Positions 1 through 9,210 of a stretch of 64,000 nt of DNA are shown in pieces; position 1 is the stretch's first letter, and every line of letters starts with the position of its first letter. The stretch is taken from positions 62,001-126,000 of the forward strand of contig NZ_BROH01000010.1 in assembly GCF_027923545.1 (NCBI RefSeq), in the 5' to 3' direction. A program made the translations under genes and the position numbers. The notes beneath the pieces are model-generated. The model saw only the letters and a program-made list of their open reading frames with translations. It did not search any database and was not told where the DNA came from. This DNA comes from Sinisalibacter aestuarii. GTDB lineage: Bacteria; Pseudomonadota; Alphaproteobacteria; Rhodobacterales; Rhodobacteraceae.

Positions 1-1383
1 ATCGTGCCGGCGCTGATCGCCTTTTTCGGGCTGATGGCAAGGCCGGGGCCAATGCGCACGGGGCGCGATGCGGTGACCGGTCTGCCAGGCCGGGTCCAGC
101 TCATCCGCATGCTCGAGCCGCGGCGCGGGGCGGGGGACGACCCGATTGCGCTGGTGATCGAGATCGACAATGCCCACCACCTCGCCCGGCAATATGGCGA
201 CGAGGGCTTCGCCACCGTCCTGCGCGCCGGGCGCGACAGGCTGGAGAGCGTATTGCGGGAAGGCGACTTCGTCGCCGCGCTCGGAGCCGGGCGCTTCGGG
301 CTCGCGCTCGCGCAAACGCCGCGCGTGGACCTTGAAACCATGATCCAGCTCGCCGCCCGGCTGCAGGAGGCGCTGGCCGCCCCGATCCCGCTTGGCGGCG
401 CACGGGTGCTGGTCACGGCCTGCATCGGCTTCGCGCTCCCCGCGCGGGTGACGGAAGCCACCGGCGAGGCGCTGCTCGCCGCCGCCGAAAGCGCGCTGGA
501 CGAGGCGCAGCGCTCCGGCCCCGGCTCGATCCGCGCCTTCACCCGGGCGATGCGCCCGCGCGTCTCGGCCCCCGACAATGTGACCCGCGAGGTGGTGAAG
601 GCGCTGGAAGCGGGGCAGATCCAGGCCTGGTTTCAGCCACAGATCTCGACCGATACCGGCGCGCTCACCGGCTTCGAGGCGCTGGCGCGCTGGGATCACC
701 CCGAAAAGGGCATGATCGCGCCCGGCGCCTTTCTGCCCGCCATCGCCCGCGCCGGCATGTTCGAACGGCTGGGCGAGGTGATCCTGTTTCAGTCCCTCAC
801 CGCGCTGCGCGACTGGGACAGGGCCGGGCTGCAAGTGCCCAACGTCTCGGTCAACGTCTCATCCGATGAGCTGCGCAACCCGAAGCTCTACGACAAGATC
901 CGCTGGGAACTCGACCGGTTCGAGCTTGCGCCCGACCGGCTGACCATCGAGATCCTCGAAGACGTGGTGGCCCGCACCGATGACGACACGACCACGCGCA
1001 ACATCGCCGCGCTCTCGAAGCTGGGCTGCCGGATCGACCTCGACGATTTCGGCACCGGCCATGCCTCGATTGCCAATATCCGCCGCTTCGACGTGAACCG
1101 GATCAAGATCGACCGCAGCTTCATCACCCATGTCGATACCGACCGCGACCAGCAGAACATGGTGGCCGCCATCCTCACCATGGCCGAGCGGCTGGAGCTG
1201 GAAACCCTGGGCGAAGGCGTGGAGAGCCATGGCGAGCATGCGATGCTGGCCCAGCTCGGCTGCGGCCATGTGCAGGGCTATTCCATCGCCAGACCGATGC
1301 CCGTTGCCGAAACCGCCGCCTGGATCGCGGCGCATCAGCAGAAGATCGCCCGCCCGCCGGAGATTCCGCGCAAGACCGGCTAG
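1..1383 (+). CDS. GGDEF/EAL domain protein (5' end cut by window edge)
   Basis: Cyclic-di-GMP signalling protein. The reading frame is open from base 1, so the true start probably lies upstream; the first in-window start-like codon is GTG at 4. A short hydrophobic stretch (IAFFGLMA) precedes a GGDEF-type domain (about residues 20-185) whose signature position reads GAGRF instead of GGDEF, so diguanylate cyclase activity is unlikely. The C-terminal EAL domain (about 200-445) keeps FEALARW, an N-V-S-V-N metal motif, DLDDFGTG and KIDRSFI, and ends with GEGVES and GxGxxQGY-like elements, so phosphodiesterase activity is plausible. Stop TAG at 1381-1383. The gene lies upstream of yidC in the same direction, 180 bases apart. 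Confidence 0.9.
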   Translation: MVPALIAFFGLMARPGPMRTGRDAVTGLPGRVQLIRMLEPRRGAGDDPIALVIEIDNAHHLARQYGDEGFATVLRAGRDRLESVLREGDFVAALGAGRFGLALAQTPRVDLETMIQLAARLQEALAAPIPLGGARVLVTACIGFALPARVTEATGEALLAAAESALDEAQRSGPGSIRAFTRAMRPRVSAPDNVTREVVKALEAGQIQAWFQPQISTDTGALTGFEALARWDHPEKGMIAPGAFLPAIARAGMFERLGEVILFQSLTALRDWDRAGLQVPNVSVNVSSDELRNPKLYDKIRWELDRFELAPDRLTIEILEDVVARTDDDTTTRNIAALSKLGCRIDLDDFGTGHASIANIRRFDVNRIKIDRSFITHVDTDRDQQNMVAAILTMAERLELETLGEGVESHGEHAMLAQLGCGHVQGYSIARPMPVAETAAWIAAHQQKIARPPEIPRKTG

Positions 1384-1563
1384 GCCTCCGCGCGCAACAG
1401 GGCCGCCGGGGCGCGGACCGCGGAGCAGCCGCTACCGGGCCGGACAGCCCCGGCGCCAACCCCGCAATGACGGCGCGGATCGGCCATGTTCACCGGAAAA
1501 CTGCTTGACCTTTCCCCCCCTCCCCTGTTGAACCACCGTGACCGGAAACGACGCGGTGTGGAT

Positions 1564-3375
1564 ATGAAAAATCAGACCTCGAACACGATCCTGGCGCTTG
1601 TCCTGAGCTTCCTGGTGATCACGGTGTGGACCCTGCTGTTCCCGCCCGCGGAGCCGGTGGTGGAGACCGCCGCGCCGGCAGCCGAGACCGCCGGCGGCGC
1701 CGTGACGCCACCGCCCACCGGCACAGCCGGGGCCACGGCAACACCCACCGCCGTCACCGGCGGCGGCGCGCTTTCCGACAGCCCGCGCATCGCGATCGAC
1801 ACCCCCGAACTTTCGGGCAGCATCGCGCTCATGGGCGGACGGATCGACGATCTGCATCTGAAAAGCTACCGCACCGAGGTCACGCCCGGCTCGCCCACCG
1901 TCACCCTGCTCAAGCCCGCCGACGGGGAGCAGGCCTATTACACCCTGTATGGCTGGACGCCCGGCGGCAGCCTCGGCCCCGACGATGTGCCCGGCGCGCT
2001 CACCCAATGGACGCTGGAAGAGGGCGAAACCCTCACCGCCGAAACCCCGGTCACCCTCGCCTGGACCAACGCCAAAGGCATGACCTTCCGCCGCACCATC
2101 GCGGTGGACGAGAAATACATGTTCACGGTGACCCAATCGGTCGAGAACCAGTCCGGCGCGGCCCAGCGCCTGGCCCCATATGGCGTGATCCTGCGCAACG
2201 GCATCCCGGACGACCTCACCGGGTTCTACATTCTGCAGGAAGGCCCGATCGTTCAGACCGCCGAGAGCCTGACCGAGACGAAGTACAAGAACATGGCCGA
2301 TCTCGAGGCCGACCCGAAATGGGGCGACCATGCGGAAGTGTTCCGGATGGACGGCACCGGCTGGATCGGCATCACCGACCATTACTGGATGACAACGCTC
2401 ATCCCCGACGCGACCGCGCAATACGACGCGGTGACGCAATATGACGAAGGCTCCGACCACTACTACACCTGGTTGCGGCAGGACACAGTCGAGGTCGCCG
2501 CCGGCGCGAGCGCGAGCAGCACCACCCGGCTTTTCGCCGGCGCCAAGGAATGGGACACGATCCGCGGCTACGAAGCCGAACACGGCATCTATCACTTCGT
2601 CGATTCGATCGACTGGGGGATGTTCTTCTTCATCACCAAGCCGATGTTCGCGCTGCTGCACTGGCTGCATGCGCTGATCGGCAATATGGGCTGGGCGATC
2701 ATCGGCCTCACCGTCGTGATCAAGGTCATCCTCTTCCCGCTCGCCTACCGCTCCTACGTCTCGATGGCGCGGATGCGTGAGCTGCAGCCGGAAATGGAAA
2801 AGATCCGCGAACGCGCGGGCGACGACAAGCAGAAGCAGCAGGTAGAGGTCATGGAGCTCTACAAGCGCGAGAAGGTGAACCCGGCCTCGGGCTGCCTGCC
2901 GATCCTCCTGCAAATCCCGATCTGGTTCTCGCTCTACAAGGTGATCTTCGTCACGCTTGAACTGCGCCATCAGCCCTGGCTCGGCTGGATCAACGACCTC
3001 TCGGCGCCCGACCCGTCCTCGGTGCTGAACCTCTTTGGCGCGCTGCCCTACACCGCCCCCGGCCCCGATAGCTGGTTTGCCTTCTTCTCGCTCGGCGTGC
3101 TGCCGATCCTGCTCGGCATCTCGATGTGGCTGCAGCAGAAGCTGAACCCGGCCCCCACCGATGCGACGCAAGCCACGATCATGGCCTGGATGCCCTGGGT
3201 GTTCATGTTCATGCTGGGCAATTTCGCCTCGGGCCTCGTGCTCTACTGGATCGCGAACAACACGCTGACCTTCGTGCAGCAATACACGATCATGTGGAGC
3301 CACGGCCACCGGCCCGACCTCTTCGGCAATATCCTGTCGACCTTCAGGAAAAAGCCGAAGGCGGATGAAAAATGA
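1564..3375 (+). CDS. yidC: Membrane protein insertase YidC
   Basis: Inner-membrane insertase and foldase working alone and with SecYEG. 603 aa from ATG 1564 (MKNQTSN), followed by an N-terminal transmembrane helix ending TLLFPP. This start is preferred over the in-frame ATG at 1486, because the 26 extra residues are not YidC-like. Next come an Ala/Thr/Pro-rich linker, a large periplasmic beta-sandwich domain (about residues 60-340), and the conserved 60KD_IMP core with five helices (GWAIIGLTVVIKVILFPLAY, GCLPILLQIPIWFSLYK, NNTLTFVQQY). The conserved positive residue of the hydrophilic groove is visible in VILFPLAYRSY. The stop overlaps the start of the MOSC gene (ATGA), indicating a translationally coupled operon. 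Confidence 0.97.
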   Translation: MKNQTSNTILALVLSFLVITVWTLLFPPAEPVVETAAPAAETAGGAVTPPPTGTAGATATPTAVTGGGALSDSPRIAIDTPELSGSIALMGGRIDDLHLKSYRTEVTPGSPTVTLLKPADGEQAYYTLYGWTPGGSLGPDDVPGALTQWTLEEGETLTAETPVTLAWTNAKGMTFRRTIAVDEKYMFTVTQSVENQSGAAQRLAPYGVILRNGIPDDLTGFYILQEGPIVQTAESLTETKYKNMADLEADPKWGDHAEVFRMDGTGWIGITDHYWMTTLIPDATAQYDAVTQYDEGSDHYYTWLRQDTVEVAAGASASSTTRLFAGAKEWDTIRGYEAEHGIYHFVDSIDWGMFFFITKPMFALLHWLHALIGNMGWAIIGLTVVIKVILFPLAYRSYVSMARMRELQPEMEKIRERAGDDKQKQQVEVMELYKREKVNPASGCLPILLQIPIWFSLYKVIFVTLELRHQPWLGWINDLSAPDPSSVLNLFGALPYTAPGPDSWFAFFSLGVLPILLGISMWLQQKLNPAPTDATQATIMAWMPWVFMFMLGNFASGLVLYWIANNTLTFVQQYTIMWSHGHRPDLFGNILSTFRKKPKADEK

Positions 3376-4133
3376 TCCCGCATCTCGCGGAAATCTGGCG
3401 ACACCCGATCAAGTCGCATGGCCGCGAGAGCCTGACCCATGTGCTGCTGAGCGAAGGCAAGGCCCTGCCCTGGGATCGCCGCTGGGCAGTGGCGCATGAG
3501 CGTTCGTGCTTCGACCACGAGCGCCCGTCATGGCAGCCCTGCAACGAATTCAAGCGGGTCGCCTCCTCGCCCAGCCTGCAGGCGATCACCGTGCGTTGCG
3601 ACATGGGCTATCAGCGGATCACACTGAGCCATCCGAAGCGGCCGGATCTGACCATCGACCCCGACAACCACGATGACGAGCTTGCCTTCATCCAGTGGGT
3701 CATGCCGATCAGCCATGGCGGCCGGCTCCTGCCCGCCCGCCTCGTGCGCGCACCGGGCGTGGCGATGACCGATACCGGCTATGCCTCGGTCTCGCTCATC
3801 AACATGAACTCGCACCGCGAAGTGGCCGTGCATCTCGGCCAGAAGCTGTCGCCGCAGCGCTGGCGCGGCAATCTGATCCTCGAAAACCTGCCCGCCTTCG
3901 CCGAGCGCGACTGGATCGGAAAACGGCTGCGCATCGGCCTCGCCGAGCTGGAAATCCGCGAACCGATCACCCGCTGCGCCGCCACCACCGCCAGCACCCG
4001 CACCGGCGAACGCGATGCCGATACGCTGGGCGCGCTGAAAGCGCTGGTCGGTGCGGCGCAGATGGGCGTTTACGCCGTGGTGGTGAAAACCGGCGATCTG
4101 CGCACCGGCGACGCCGTCGAGGTGCTGGAATGA
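3372..4133 (+). CDS. MOSC domain-containing protein
   Basis: 253 aa. The N-terminal MOSC beta-barrel (IWRHPIKSHGRE) is followed by a C-terminal MOSC domain (about residues 110-250) with the conserved cysteine in EPITRCAAT, the family's proposed sulfur/molybdenum-cofactor-binding residue. Family members include molybdenum cofactor sulfurases and the mARC/YcbX/YiiM reductases of N-hydroxylated compounds. The exact substrate cannot be told from sequence. ATG 3372 overlaps the yidC stop, and the TGA at 4131-4133 overlaps the yihA ATG at 4130. Placement between yidC and yihA is typical of Rhodobacteraceae. Confidence 0.88.
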   Translation: MIPHLAEIWRHPIKSHGRESLTHVLLSEGKALPWDRRWAVAHERSCFDHERPSWQPCNEFKRVASSPSLQAITVRCDMGYQRITLSHPKRPDLTIDPDNHDDELAFIQWVMPISHGGRLLPARLVRAPGVAMTDTGYASVSLINMNSHREVAVHLGQKLSPQRWRGNLILENLPAFAERDWIGKRLRIGLAELEIREPITRCAATTASTRTGERDADTLGALKALVGAAQMGVYAVVVKTGDLRTGDAVEVLE

Positions 4134-4786
4134 CCACGCCCCTGCCCTTTCCCGAGGCCGAGCCGCCGTCGGACGCCGCGCGCGAGGCGGGGCGGCTGCT
4201 CTTCGCGGCGCCCACCGACTTTCTCAAGGGCGTGGTGGCGATGGACGGGCTGCCGCCGGGTGATCGGGTAGAGGTTTGCTTTGCCGGGCGCTCCAATGTG
4301 GGTAAATCGAGCCTGATCAACGCGCTCACCGGCCGCAAGGGGCTGGCCCGCGCGTCGAACACGCCCGGGCGGACGCAGGAGATCAACTTTTTCACCACCA
4401 CCGGCGGGCCCTACCTCGTCGACCTGCCGGGCTATGGCTTTGCCAACGCGCCGGTGAAGGTGGTGGAAAAATGGCAGCGCCTGCTCAAAGCCTATCTCTC
4501 CGGCCGCGCCACCCTGCGCCGCGCCTTCGTGCTGATCGACAGCCGCCACGGCGTAAAAGCGGTGGACGAGGAGATCATGGCGCTGCTCGACAAATCGGCG
4601 GTGACCTTCCAGGCGGTTCTGACCAAGTCCGACAAAGTGAAGGAAAACGACCGCGCCAAGGTGCTCGCCCAGGTGCGTGGCGCCTTGTCGAAACATCCCG
4701 CCGCCTTCCCCGAACTGGTGGTCACCTCGTCGGAAAAGGGCTGGGGCATCGACACGCTGCGCGCGATCATCGCCACGCTGGAATAG
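4130..4786 (+). CDS. yihA: Ribosome biogenesis GTPase YihA/YsxC (EngB)
   Basis: 218-aa TRAFAC GTPase needed for large-ribosomal-subunit assembly. G1 P-loop GRSNVGKSS, G2 region NTPGRTQ, G3 DLPGYG and G4 TKSDK are all visible in the expected order. The open frame extends upstream to 3695, but that part lies over the MOSC gene. ATG 4130, overlapping the MOSC stop, gives the usual family length and N-terminus (MTTPLPFPEAE). Confidence 0.96.
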   Translation: MTTPLPFPEAEPPSDAAREAGRLLFAAPTDFLKGVVAMDGLPPGDRVEVCFAGRSNVGKSSLINALTGRKGLARASNTPGRTQEINFFTTTGGPYLVDLPGYGFANAPVKVVEKWQRLLKAYLSGRATLRRAFVLIDSRHGVKAVDEEIMALLDKSAVTFQAVLTKSDKVKENDRAKVLAQVRGALSKHPAAFPELVVTSSEKGWGIDTLRAIIATLE

Positions 4787-4892
4787 CGCGCGCCGGGCAC
4801 AGCCCACCGCGCGCGTCATGGCCGTGGCAATGCCCCTTGGCAGGCCGGGGGTGCGGCGCTAGACCGGGGGCGGCCACCCCGAGGACATGCCG

Positions 4893-5756
4893 ATGAGAAA
4901 GCAGACCATGAATCGAGACTGGATCGCCACCGCCCGGACGCTCAACGAAGCCCTGCCCTATCTGCAGCGCTACGAAGGGGCGACCGTCGTCATCAAATTC
5001 GGCGGCAACGCGATGGGCGATGACGAGGCGATGAACTCCTTCGCGCGCGATATCGTGCTGATGCGGCAGGTGGGGGTAAACCCGGTGGTGGTGCATGGCG
5101 GCGGTCCGATGATCAACGACATGCTGAAGCGCCTCGACGTGCATTCGCATTTCGTCAACGGCAAGCGGGTGACGGACGAGGCCACCATGGAAGTGGTCGA
5201 GATGGTGCTGGCGGGCCGGGTCAACAAGCGGATCGTACAGGCGCTGAACGATGCCGGCGGCAAGGCCGTGGGCCTCACCGGCAAGGACGCCAAGCTGATG
5301 ATCTGCGAGCAGACGAATGCCGACCTCGGCTTTGTCGGCACGCCGGTGGAGATGGACACGACAGTGCTGCGCAAGCTGGCGGAGGCCGAGATCATCCCGG
5401 TGATCGCCCCCATCGGCATGGGCCGCAATGGCGAGACCTTCAACGTCAACGGCGATACCGCCGCCGGCGCGGTGGCCGCCGCCCTGAAGGCCGACCGGCT
5501 GCTGCTGCTCACCGATGTGGAAGGGGTGAAGGACGCTTCGGGCAGCGTGGTGACCGAGCTGACCTCGCAGCAGATCATCGACCTCACCGCCGAAGGCATC
5601 ATCGCCGGCGGCATGATCCCCAAGACCGAAACGGCGCTGCATGCGATCGACGGCGGCGTGCGGGCGGTGGTTATCCTCGACGGGCGCGCACCCAATGCCT
5701 GCCTGCTTGAGCTTTACACCGAACACGGCGCCGGTTCGATCATCCGCAAGGGCTGA
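4893..5756 (+). CDS. argB: Acetylglutamate kinase
   Basis: Second step of arginine biosynthesis: ATP-dependent phosphorylation of N-acetylglutamate. Amino-acid-kinase fold with [16 protein letters not shown] (substrate loop), the NVNGDTAAG motif near residue 185, and [11 protein letters not shown] at the C-terminus. In-frame ATGs occur at 4887, 4893 and 4908. The GAGG at 4881-4884 is best spaced for 4893 (8 bases), giving 287 aa; 4887 and 4908 remain possible. The TGA overlaps the next ATG by one base. Confidence 0.96.
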   Translation: MRKQTMNRDWIATARTLNEALPYLQRYEGATVVIKFGGNAMGDDEAMNSFARDIVLMRQVGVNPVVVHGGGPMINDMLKRLDVHSHFVNGKRVTDEATMEVVEMVLAGRVNKRIVQALNDAGGKAVGLTGKDAKLMICEQTNADLGFVGTPVEMDTTVLRKLAEAEIIPVIAPIGMGRNGETFNVNGDTAAGAVAAALKADRLLLLTDVEGVKDASGSVVTELTSQQIIDLTAEGIIAGGMIPKTETALHAIDGGVRAVVILDGRAPNACLLELYTEHGAGSIIRKG

Positions 5757-6379
5757 TGGATTACGCCGCCGCGGCCGCCGCACGCCAGCTCGAACTGGTC
5801 GGCATTGCGCCGGACGGCGAAACCGGCGGCGCGGTGATGCTGCTCGCCCCGCGCGAGCCCGGTTTCTGGCCCGCCTTCACCGCCGCGCCGGAATATGCCG
5901 ATGGCAGGCCCGATCCGATGGACCGATGGTCAAAGCGCGTGATCGGGGCGCTCGCCGCCGATTGGGGCGGTGAGGCGGTGTTTCCCTCCGATGGGCCGCC
6001 CTATCCGCCCTTCATTGCCTGGGCGCTGGCGACGGGGCGGGTCTGGACCTCGCCGGTGGGGCTGCTGGTGCATGACCGGCTCGGCCTCTGGCTCTCGTTT
6101 CGCGGCGCGGTGCGGCTGGCGCAACCGCTCACCGCGCCCCCTGCCGCGAACCCGTGCGAAAGCTGCCCGGACCAGCCCTGCCGCAATGCCTGCCCGGTCT
6201 CGGCGCTTTCGCCGAATGGCTATGACACCGCGGCCTGTCACGATTTCCTCGACAGGCCAGAGGGCGCGGATTGCATGGCGCGGGGCTGCGGCGCCCGGCG
6301 CGCTTGCCCGGTGGGGCAGGCATGGGGTAGAAGCGATGACCAATCCCGCTTCCACATGAAAGCTTTTCATCCCCGATGA
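5756..6379 (+). CDS. 4Fe-4S ferredoxin-type protein
   Basis: 207 aa, function unknown. The N-terminal two thirds show no motif I recognise. The C-terminal part carries two cysteine clusters, CESCPDQPCRNACP (about residues 139-152) and CMARGCGARRACP (about 179-191), resembling the double 4Fe-4S arrangement of epoxyqueuosine-reductase-like and ferredoxin-like proteins, but the protein is too short to be QueG. Its start overlaps the argB stop and its stop overlaps the next gene (ATGA), so it is co-translated in the yidC-argB-sixA string. A redox or tRNA-modification-linked role is only a guess. Confidence 0.8.
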   Translation: MDYAAAAAARQLELVGIAPDGETGGAVMLLAPREPGFWPAFTAAPEYADGRPDPMDRWSKRVIGALAADWGGEAVFPSDGPPYPPFIAWALATGRVWTSPVGLLVHDRLGLWLSFRGAVRLAQPLTAPPAANPCESCPDQPCRNACPVSALSPNGYDTAACHDFLDRPEGADCMARGCGARRACPVGQAWGRSDDQSRFHMKAFHPR

Positions 6380-6879
6380 CCTTGCGCCTGATCCTCACCC
6401 GCCACGCCAAATCGGACTGGGCGGACCCGCTGATGGATGACCATGACAGGCCGCTGAACAAGCGCGGGCGCAAATCGGCCACCGCCATCGGGGCGTGGCT
6501 TGCGGCGCGGGGGGTGGTGCCCGATATCGCCTTCGTCTCCTCCGCCGAGCGCACCCGCGAAACATGGGCACGGATCGCCAGGGGGTTCGACAAGCGGGTG
6601 CCCACGGCCTTCCGCGACGACCTTTACCACGCCGAGCCTGACGCGATGATCAATGCGCTGCGCGGGGCAAGCGGCGGCACGGTGATGATGGTGGGCCACA
6701 ATCCCGGCGCCGCCTTCTTCGCGCGCGCCCTGCTGGCGCAGCCGCCCGCCGATGCGCGCTTCGACCGCTACCCGACCGGGGCGACGGCGGTGATGGAGTT
6801 CGAGATCGACGAATGGCCGGCGCTGACCTGGGGCACGGGCGTGCTGACCGGCCTCGTCTTCGCGCGCGATCTGGTCTGA
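6376..6879 (+). CDS. sixA: SixA-like histidine phosphatase
   Basis: 167-aa histidine phosphatase (phosphoglycerate-mutase-like) fold. The catalytic RHAKSDW (family RHG/RHA motif) is near the N-terminus, SSAERTRET supplies the second arginine, and the VGHNPG motif supplies the second catalytic histidine. SixA dephosphorylates phosphohistidine domains such as ArcB or the nitrogen PTS in enterobacteria; the target here is unknown. It is the last gene of the plus-strand run; ATG 6376 overlaps the previous stop. Confidence 0.88.
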   Translation: MTLRLILTRHAKSDWADPLMDDHDRPLNKRGRKSATAIGAWLAARGVVPDIAFVSSAERTRETWARIARGFDKRVPTAFRDDLYHAEPDAMINALRGASGGTVMMVGHNPGAAFFARALLAQPPADARFDRYPTGATAVMEFEIDEWPALTWGTGVLTGLVFARDLV

Positions 6880-6880
6880 C

Positions 6881-6911
6881 ACGAAAAAGGGCGCACCCGC
6901 AGGCGCGCCCC
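6881..6911 (-). terminator. Rho-independent terminator of the aap operon
   Basis: The stem GGGCGC (6889-6894) pairs with GCGCCC (6905-6910). Read on the minus strand it is followed by TTTTTC, just downstream of the aapP stop. Without a good T-run on the plus strand it serves sixA less well. Confidence 0.75.
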
Positions 6912-6930
6912 GGTTCGCCATCCCGCCCGA

Positions 6931-7716
6931 TCAGAGGATCTGGCTGAGGAACAGCTTGGTGCGTTCCGATTGCGGGTTGTTGAAAAACTCGGTCGGTTCG
7001 TTCTGCTCCACGATCTGGCCGGCATCCATGAAGATCACCCGGTTCGCCACCTGCTGGGCAAAGCCCATCTCGTGGGTCACCACCAGCATGGTCATGCCCT
7101 CCTCGGCCAGCTCGATCATGGTGTCGAGCACCTCCTTGATCATCTCCGGATCGAGCGCCGAGGTAGGCTCGTCAAACAGCATGATCCGGGGCTTCATGCA
7201 GAGCGAGCGCGCGATGGCCACCCGCTGCTGCTGACCACCCGAAAGCTGGCCGGGATACTTGTTGGCCTGCTCGGGGATCTTCACTTTTTCGAGGAAGTGC
7301 ATCGCCGTCTCCTCCGCTTCCTTGCGGGGGATCTTGCGCACCCAGATCGGGGCGAGCGTGCAGTTTTCAAGGATCGTGAGATGCGGGAAGAGGTTGAAGT
7401 GCTGAAACACCATCCCCACTTCCGAGCGCACCTTGTCGACGTTCTTCAGATCCGACGAAAGCTCGGTGCCGTCGACGACGATCTGCCCCGACTGGTGCTC
7501 TTCCAGCCGGTTGATGCAGCGGATCAGGGTCGACTTGCCCGAGCCGGACGGGCCGGCGATCACGATCCGCTCGCCTTCGTAGACCGTCAGGTTCACATCG
7601 CGCAGAACGTGGAACGAGCCGTACCACTTGTTCATATCCTTGATTTCGATGGCCACCTTGTCGGAGACCTGCATTTGCGAACGATTGACTTCGCGTTCGA
7701 TTTCCATAGCGGACAT
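6931..7716 (-). CDS. aapP: General L-amino-acid ABC transporter, ATP-binding subunit
   Basis: 261-aa ABC ATPase of the polar amino-acid class: Walker [10 protein letters not shown], signature [15 protein letters not shown], Walker [16 protein letters not shown], switch His in VVTHEMGFA. It energises uptake through AapQ-AapM. The N-terminus has an extra 20 residues before [14 protein letters not shown] 7716 is taken because it sits 11 bases after the aapM stop, with GGAG upstream. Equivalent to BztD of Rhodobacter. Last gene of the operon. Confidence 0.96.
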   Translation of the reverse strand: MSAMEIEREVNRSQMQVSDKVAIEIKDMNKWYGSFHVLRDVNLTVYEGERIVIAGPSGSGKSTLIRCINRLEEHQSGQIVVDGTELSSDLKNVDKVRSEVGMVFQHFNLFPHLTILENCTLAPIWVRKIPRKEAEETAMHFLEKVKIPEQANKYPGQLSGGQQQRVAIARSLCMKPRIMLFDEPTSALDPEMIKEVLDTMIELAEEGMTMLVVTHEMGFAQQVANRVIFMDAGQIVEQNEPTEFFNNPQSERTKLFLSQIL

Positions 7717-7727
7717 TATTGGTCTCC

Positions 7728-9209
7728 TTAACGGTGATCGGTGCGCAGACGGCGCTCGAGATACATGGAATAGCGTGACATCGAGAAGGTGAAGATGAAG
7801 AACAAGAGCGCGATGAAGCCGTAAAGCTCCCAGACGATCCCGTTCCAGTTCGTGTCAGCGCGAATGGAGTTCGAGAGGCCAACCGGATCGAGCAACCCGA
7901 TGATCGACACCAGCGTGGTATCCTTGAACAGCCCGATGAAAGTGGACACGATCCCCGGGATCGAGATTTTCAGCGCCTGCGGCATGATGATCAGCCGCTG
8001 CGCCTTCCAGTAATCGAGCCCGAGCGCATCAGCGGCCTCATACTGCCCTTTCGGCAGCGCCGCGAGCCCGCCCCGGATCACCTCGGCCATATAGGCGGAG
8101 GCGAAGACCGTGGCCATGATGATCACCCGCAGGATGATGTCGAAGTCCGTGCCCGGCGGCAGGAAGATGTTGAGCAGCACCGAGGCCACGAACAACAGCG
8201 TGATCAGCGGCACGCCCCGGATGAACTCGATGAAGATCACCGAGAGCGATTTCACGATCACCAGATCGGATTGCCGCCCCAGCGCCAACACGATCCCCAT
8301 CGGCAGCGAAACGGCGATGGCCGTCACGCCGATGGTCACGGAGAGCAACAGGCCCCCGAACTGCCGGCTTTCAACCGGTTCGAGCCCGAAGGGAAGGATC
8401 GCGTGCATCGCGCTGGCAAAGAGCCCGTTGAGCAGCAGCCACCAGAGAACCGGAGCGGCAAAGGCCAGGATGATCGCCGTGAGCGTGCCGAGCACCGGCG
8501 CCAGCAGGCGAAACACCAGCCAGCCGATGACAAAGCCCAGCGCAGCGCCGACCGGGGTCCAGATCGTGCCGCCCCAGAGCAGCCAGGGCATCAGGAACAC
8601 GTAGAGCGCCGTGAAGATCAGCGGGTTCGGCAACCGCCTGGCGCCCGCCGCGATCTGCTCGGCACGGTCGGACCCGCTGTTCGCCACCAGCGTATAGCCG
8701 ATATAGAGCACCGCCGCCGCCAGCACGATCTGCACCACGATCATCAGCGCCGAGGAGGCGGTGAAGAAGGTGGCCACGAACAGCACCAGCGCGAGCAGGA
8801 ACCAGTTCATCCGGCGCGAGATCATGTTGAACAGCACCGGAATGAGGGCGATGAACAACAGGAAGAAGGCCAGCGTGGGGCGCAGGCGCAGCTCTGCGGG
8901 ATAGAACCCGTAGAGCATCTGCGGCCAGCGTTCGTGGATCACACCCCAGCAGGCACCGCTTGCCTTGCCTGAGGCACCGACGATCTCACGGCACTGGTCA
9001 AGCGAGCCGGCATTCCATGTGGGCGACCAGATCCAGGGCAGGATATGGCCGAGAACCCAGACGATCAGCCCGATCGAGGCGATGGTCAGAAGGGTGTTCC
9101 ACACACCGTCGAACATGTTCTTGCGCAGCCAGCCGATCACCCCGGTGGTCGAGGGCGGCGGATCGCGCTCGGGAAGCATCTCGGTGCGGACGAAGGACAG
9201 ATCATTCAT
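7728..9209 (-). CDS. aapM: General L-amino-acid ABC transporter, permease AapM
   Basis: 493-aa inner-membrane permease. After an N-terminal cytosolic segment ([11 protein letters not shown]) there are several helices typical of the long Aap/Bzt permeases. The His/Glu/Arg-uptake type BPD domain (about residues 285-490) carries the EAA loop [23 protein letters not shown]. It pairs with AapQ in a heteromeric pore. It starts one base after the aapQ stop. Confidence 0.95.
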   Translation of the reverse strand: MNDLSFVRTEMLPERDPPPSTTGVIGWLRKNMFDGVWNTLLTIASIGLIVWVLGHILPWIWSPTWNAGSLDQCREIVGASGKASGACWGVIHERWPQMLYGFYPAELRLRPTLAFFLLFIALIPVLFNMISRRMNWFLLALVLFVATFFTASSALMIVVQIVLAAAVLYIGYTLVANSGSDRAEQIAAGARRLPNPLIFTALYVFLMPWLLWGGTIWTPVGAALGFVIGWLVFRLLAPVLGTLTAIILAFAAPVLWWLLLNGLFASAMHAILPFGLEPVESRQFGGLLLSVTIGVTAIAVSLPMGIVLALGRQSDLVIVKSLSVIFIEFIRGVPLITLLFVASVLLNIFLPPGTDFDIILRVIIMATVFASAYMAEVIRGGLAALPKGQYEAADALGLDYWKAQRLIIMPQALKISIPGIVSTFIGLFKDTTLVSIIGLLDPVGLSNSIRADTNWNGIVWELYGFIALLFFIFTFSMSRYSMYLERRLRTDHR

Positions 9210-9210
9210 G

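Noticed and set aside
1432-3309. 625-codon minus-strand frame opposite yidC
   Set aside because: His/Arg/Asp-rich translation with no domain; it is the antisense shadow of yidC, which has full family motifs.
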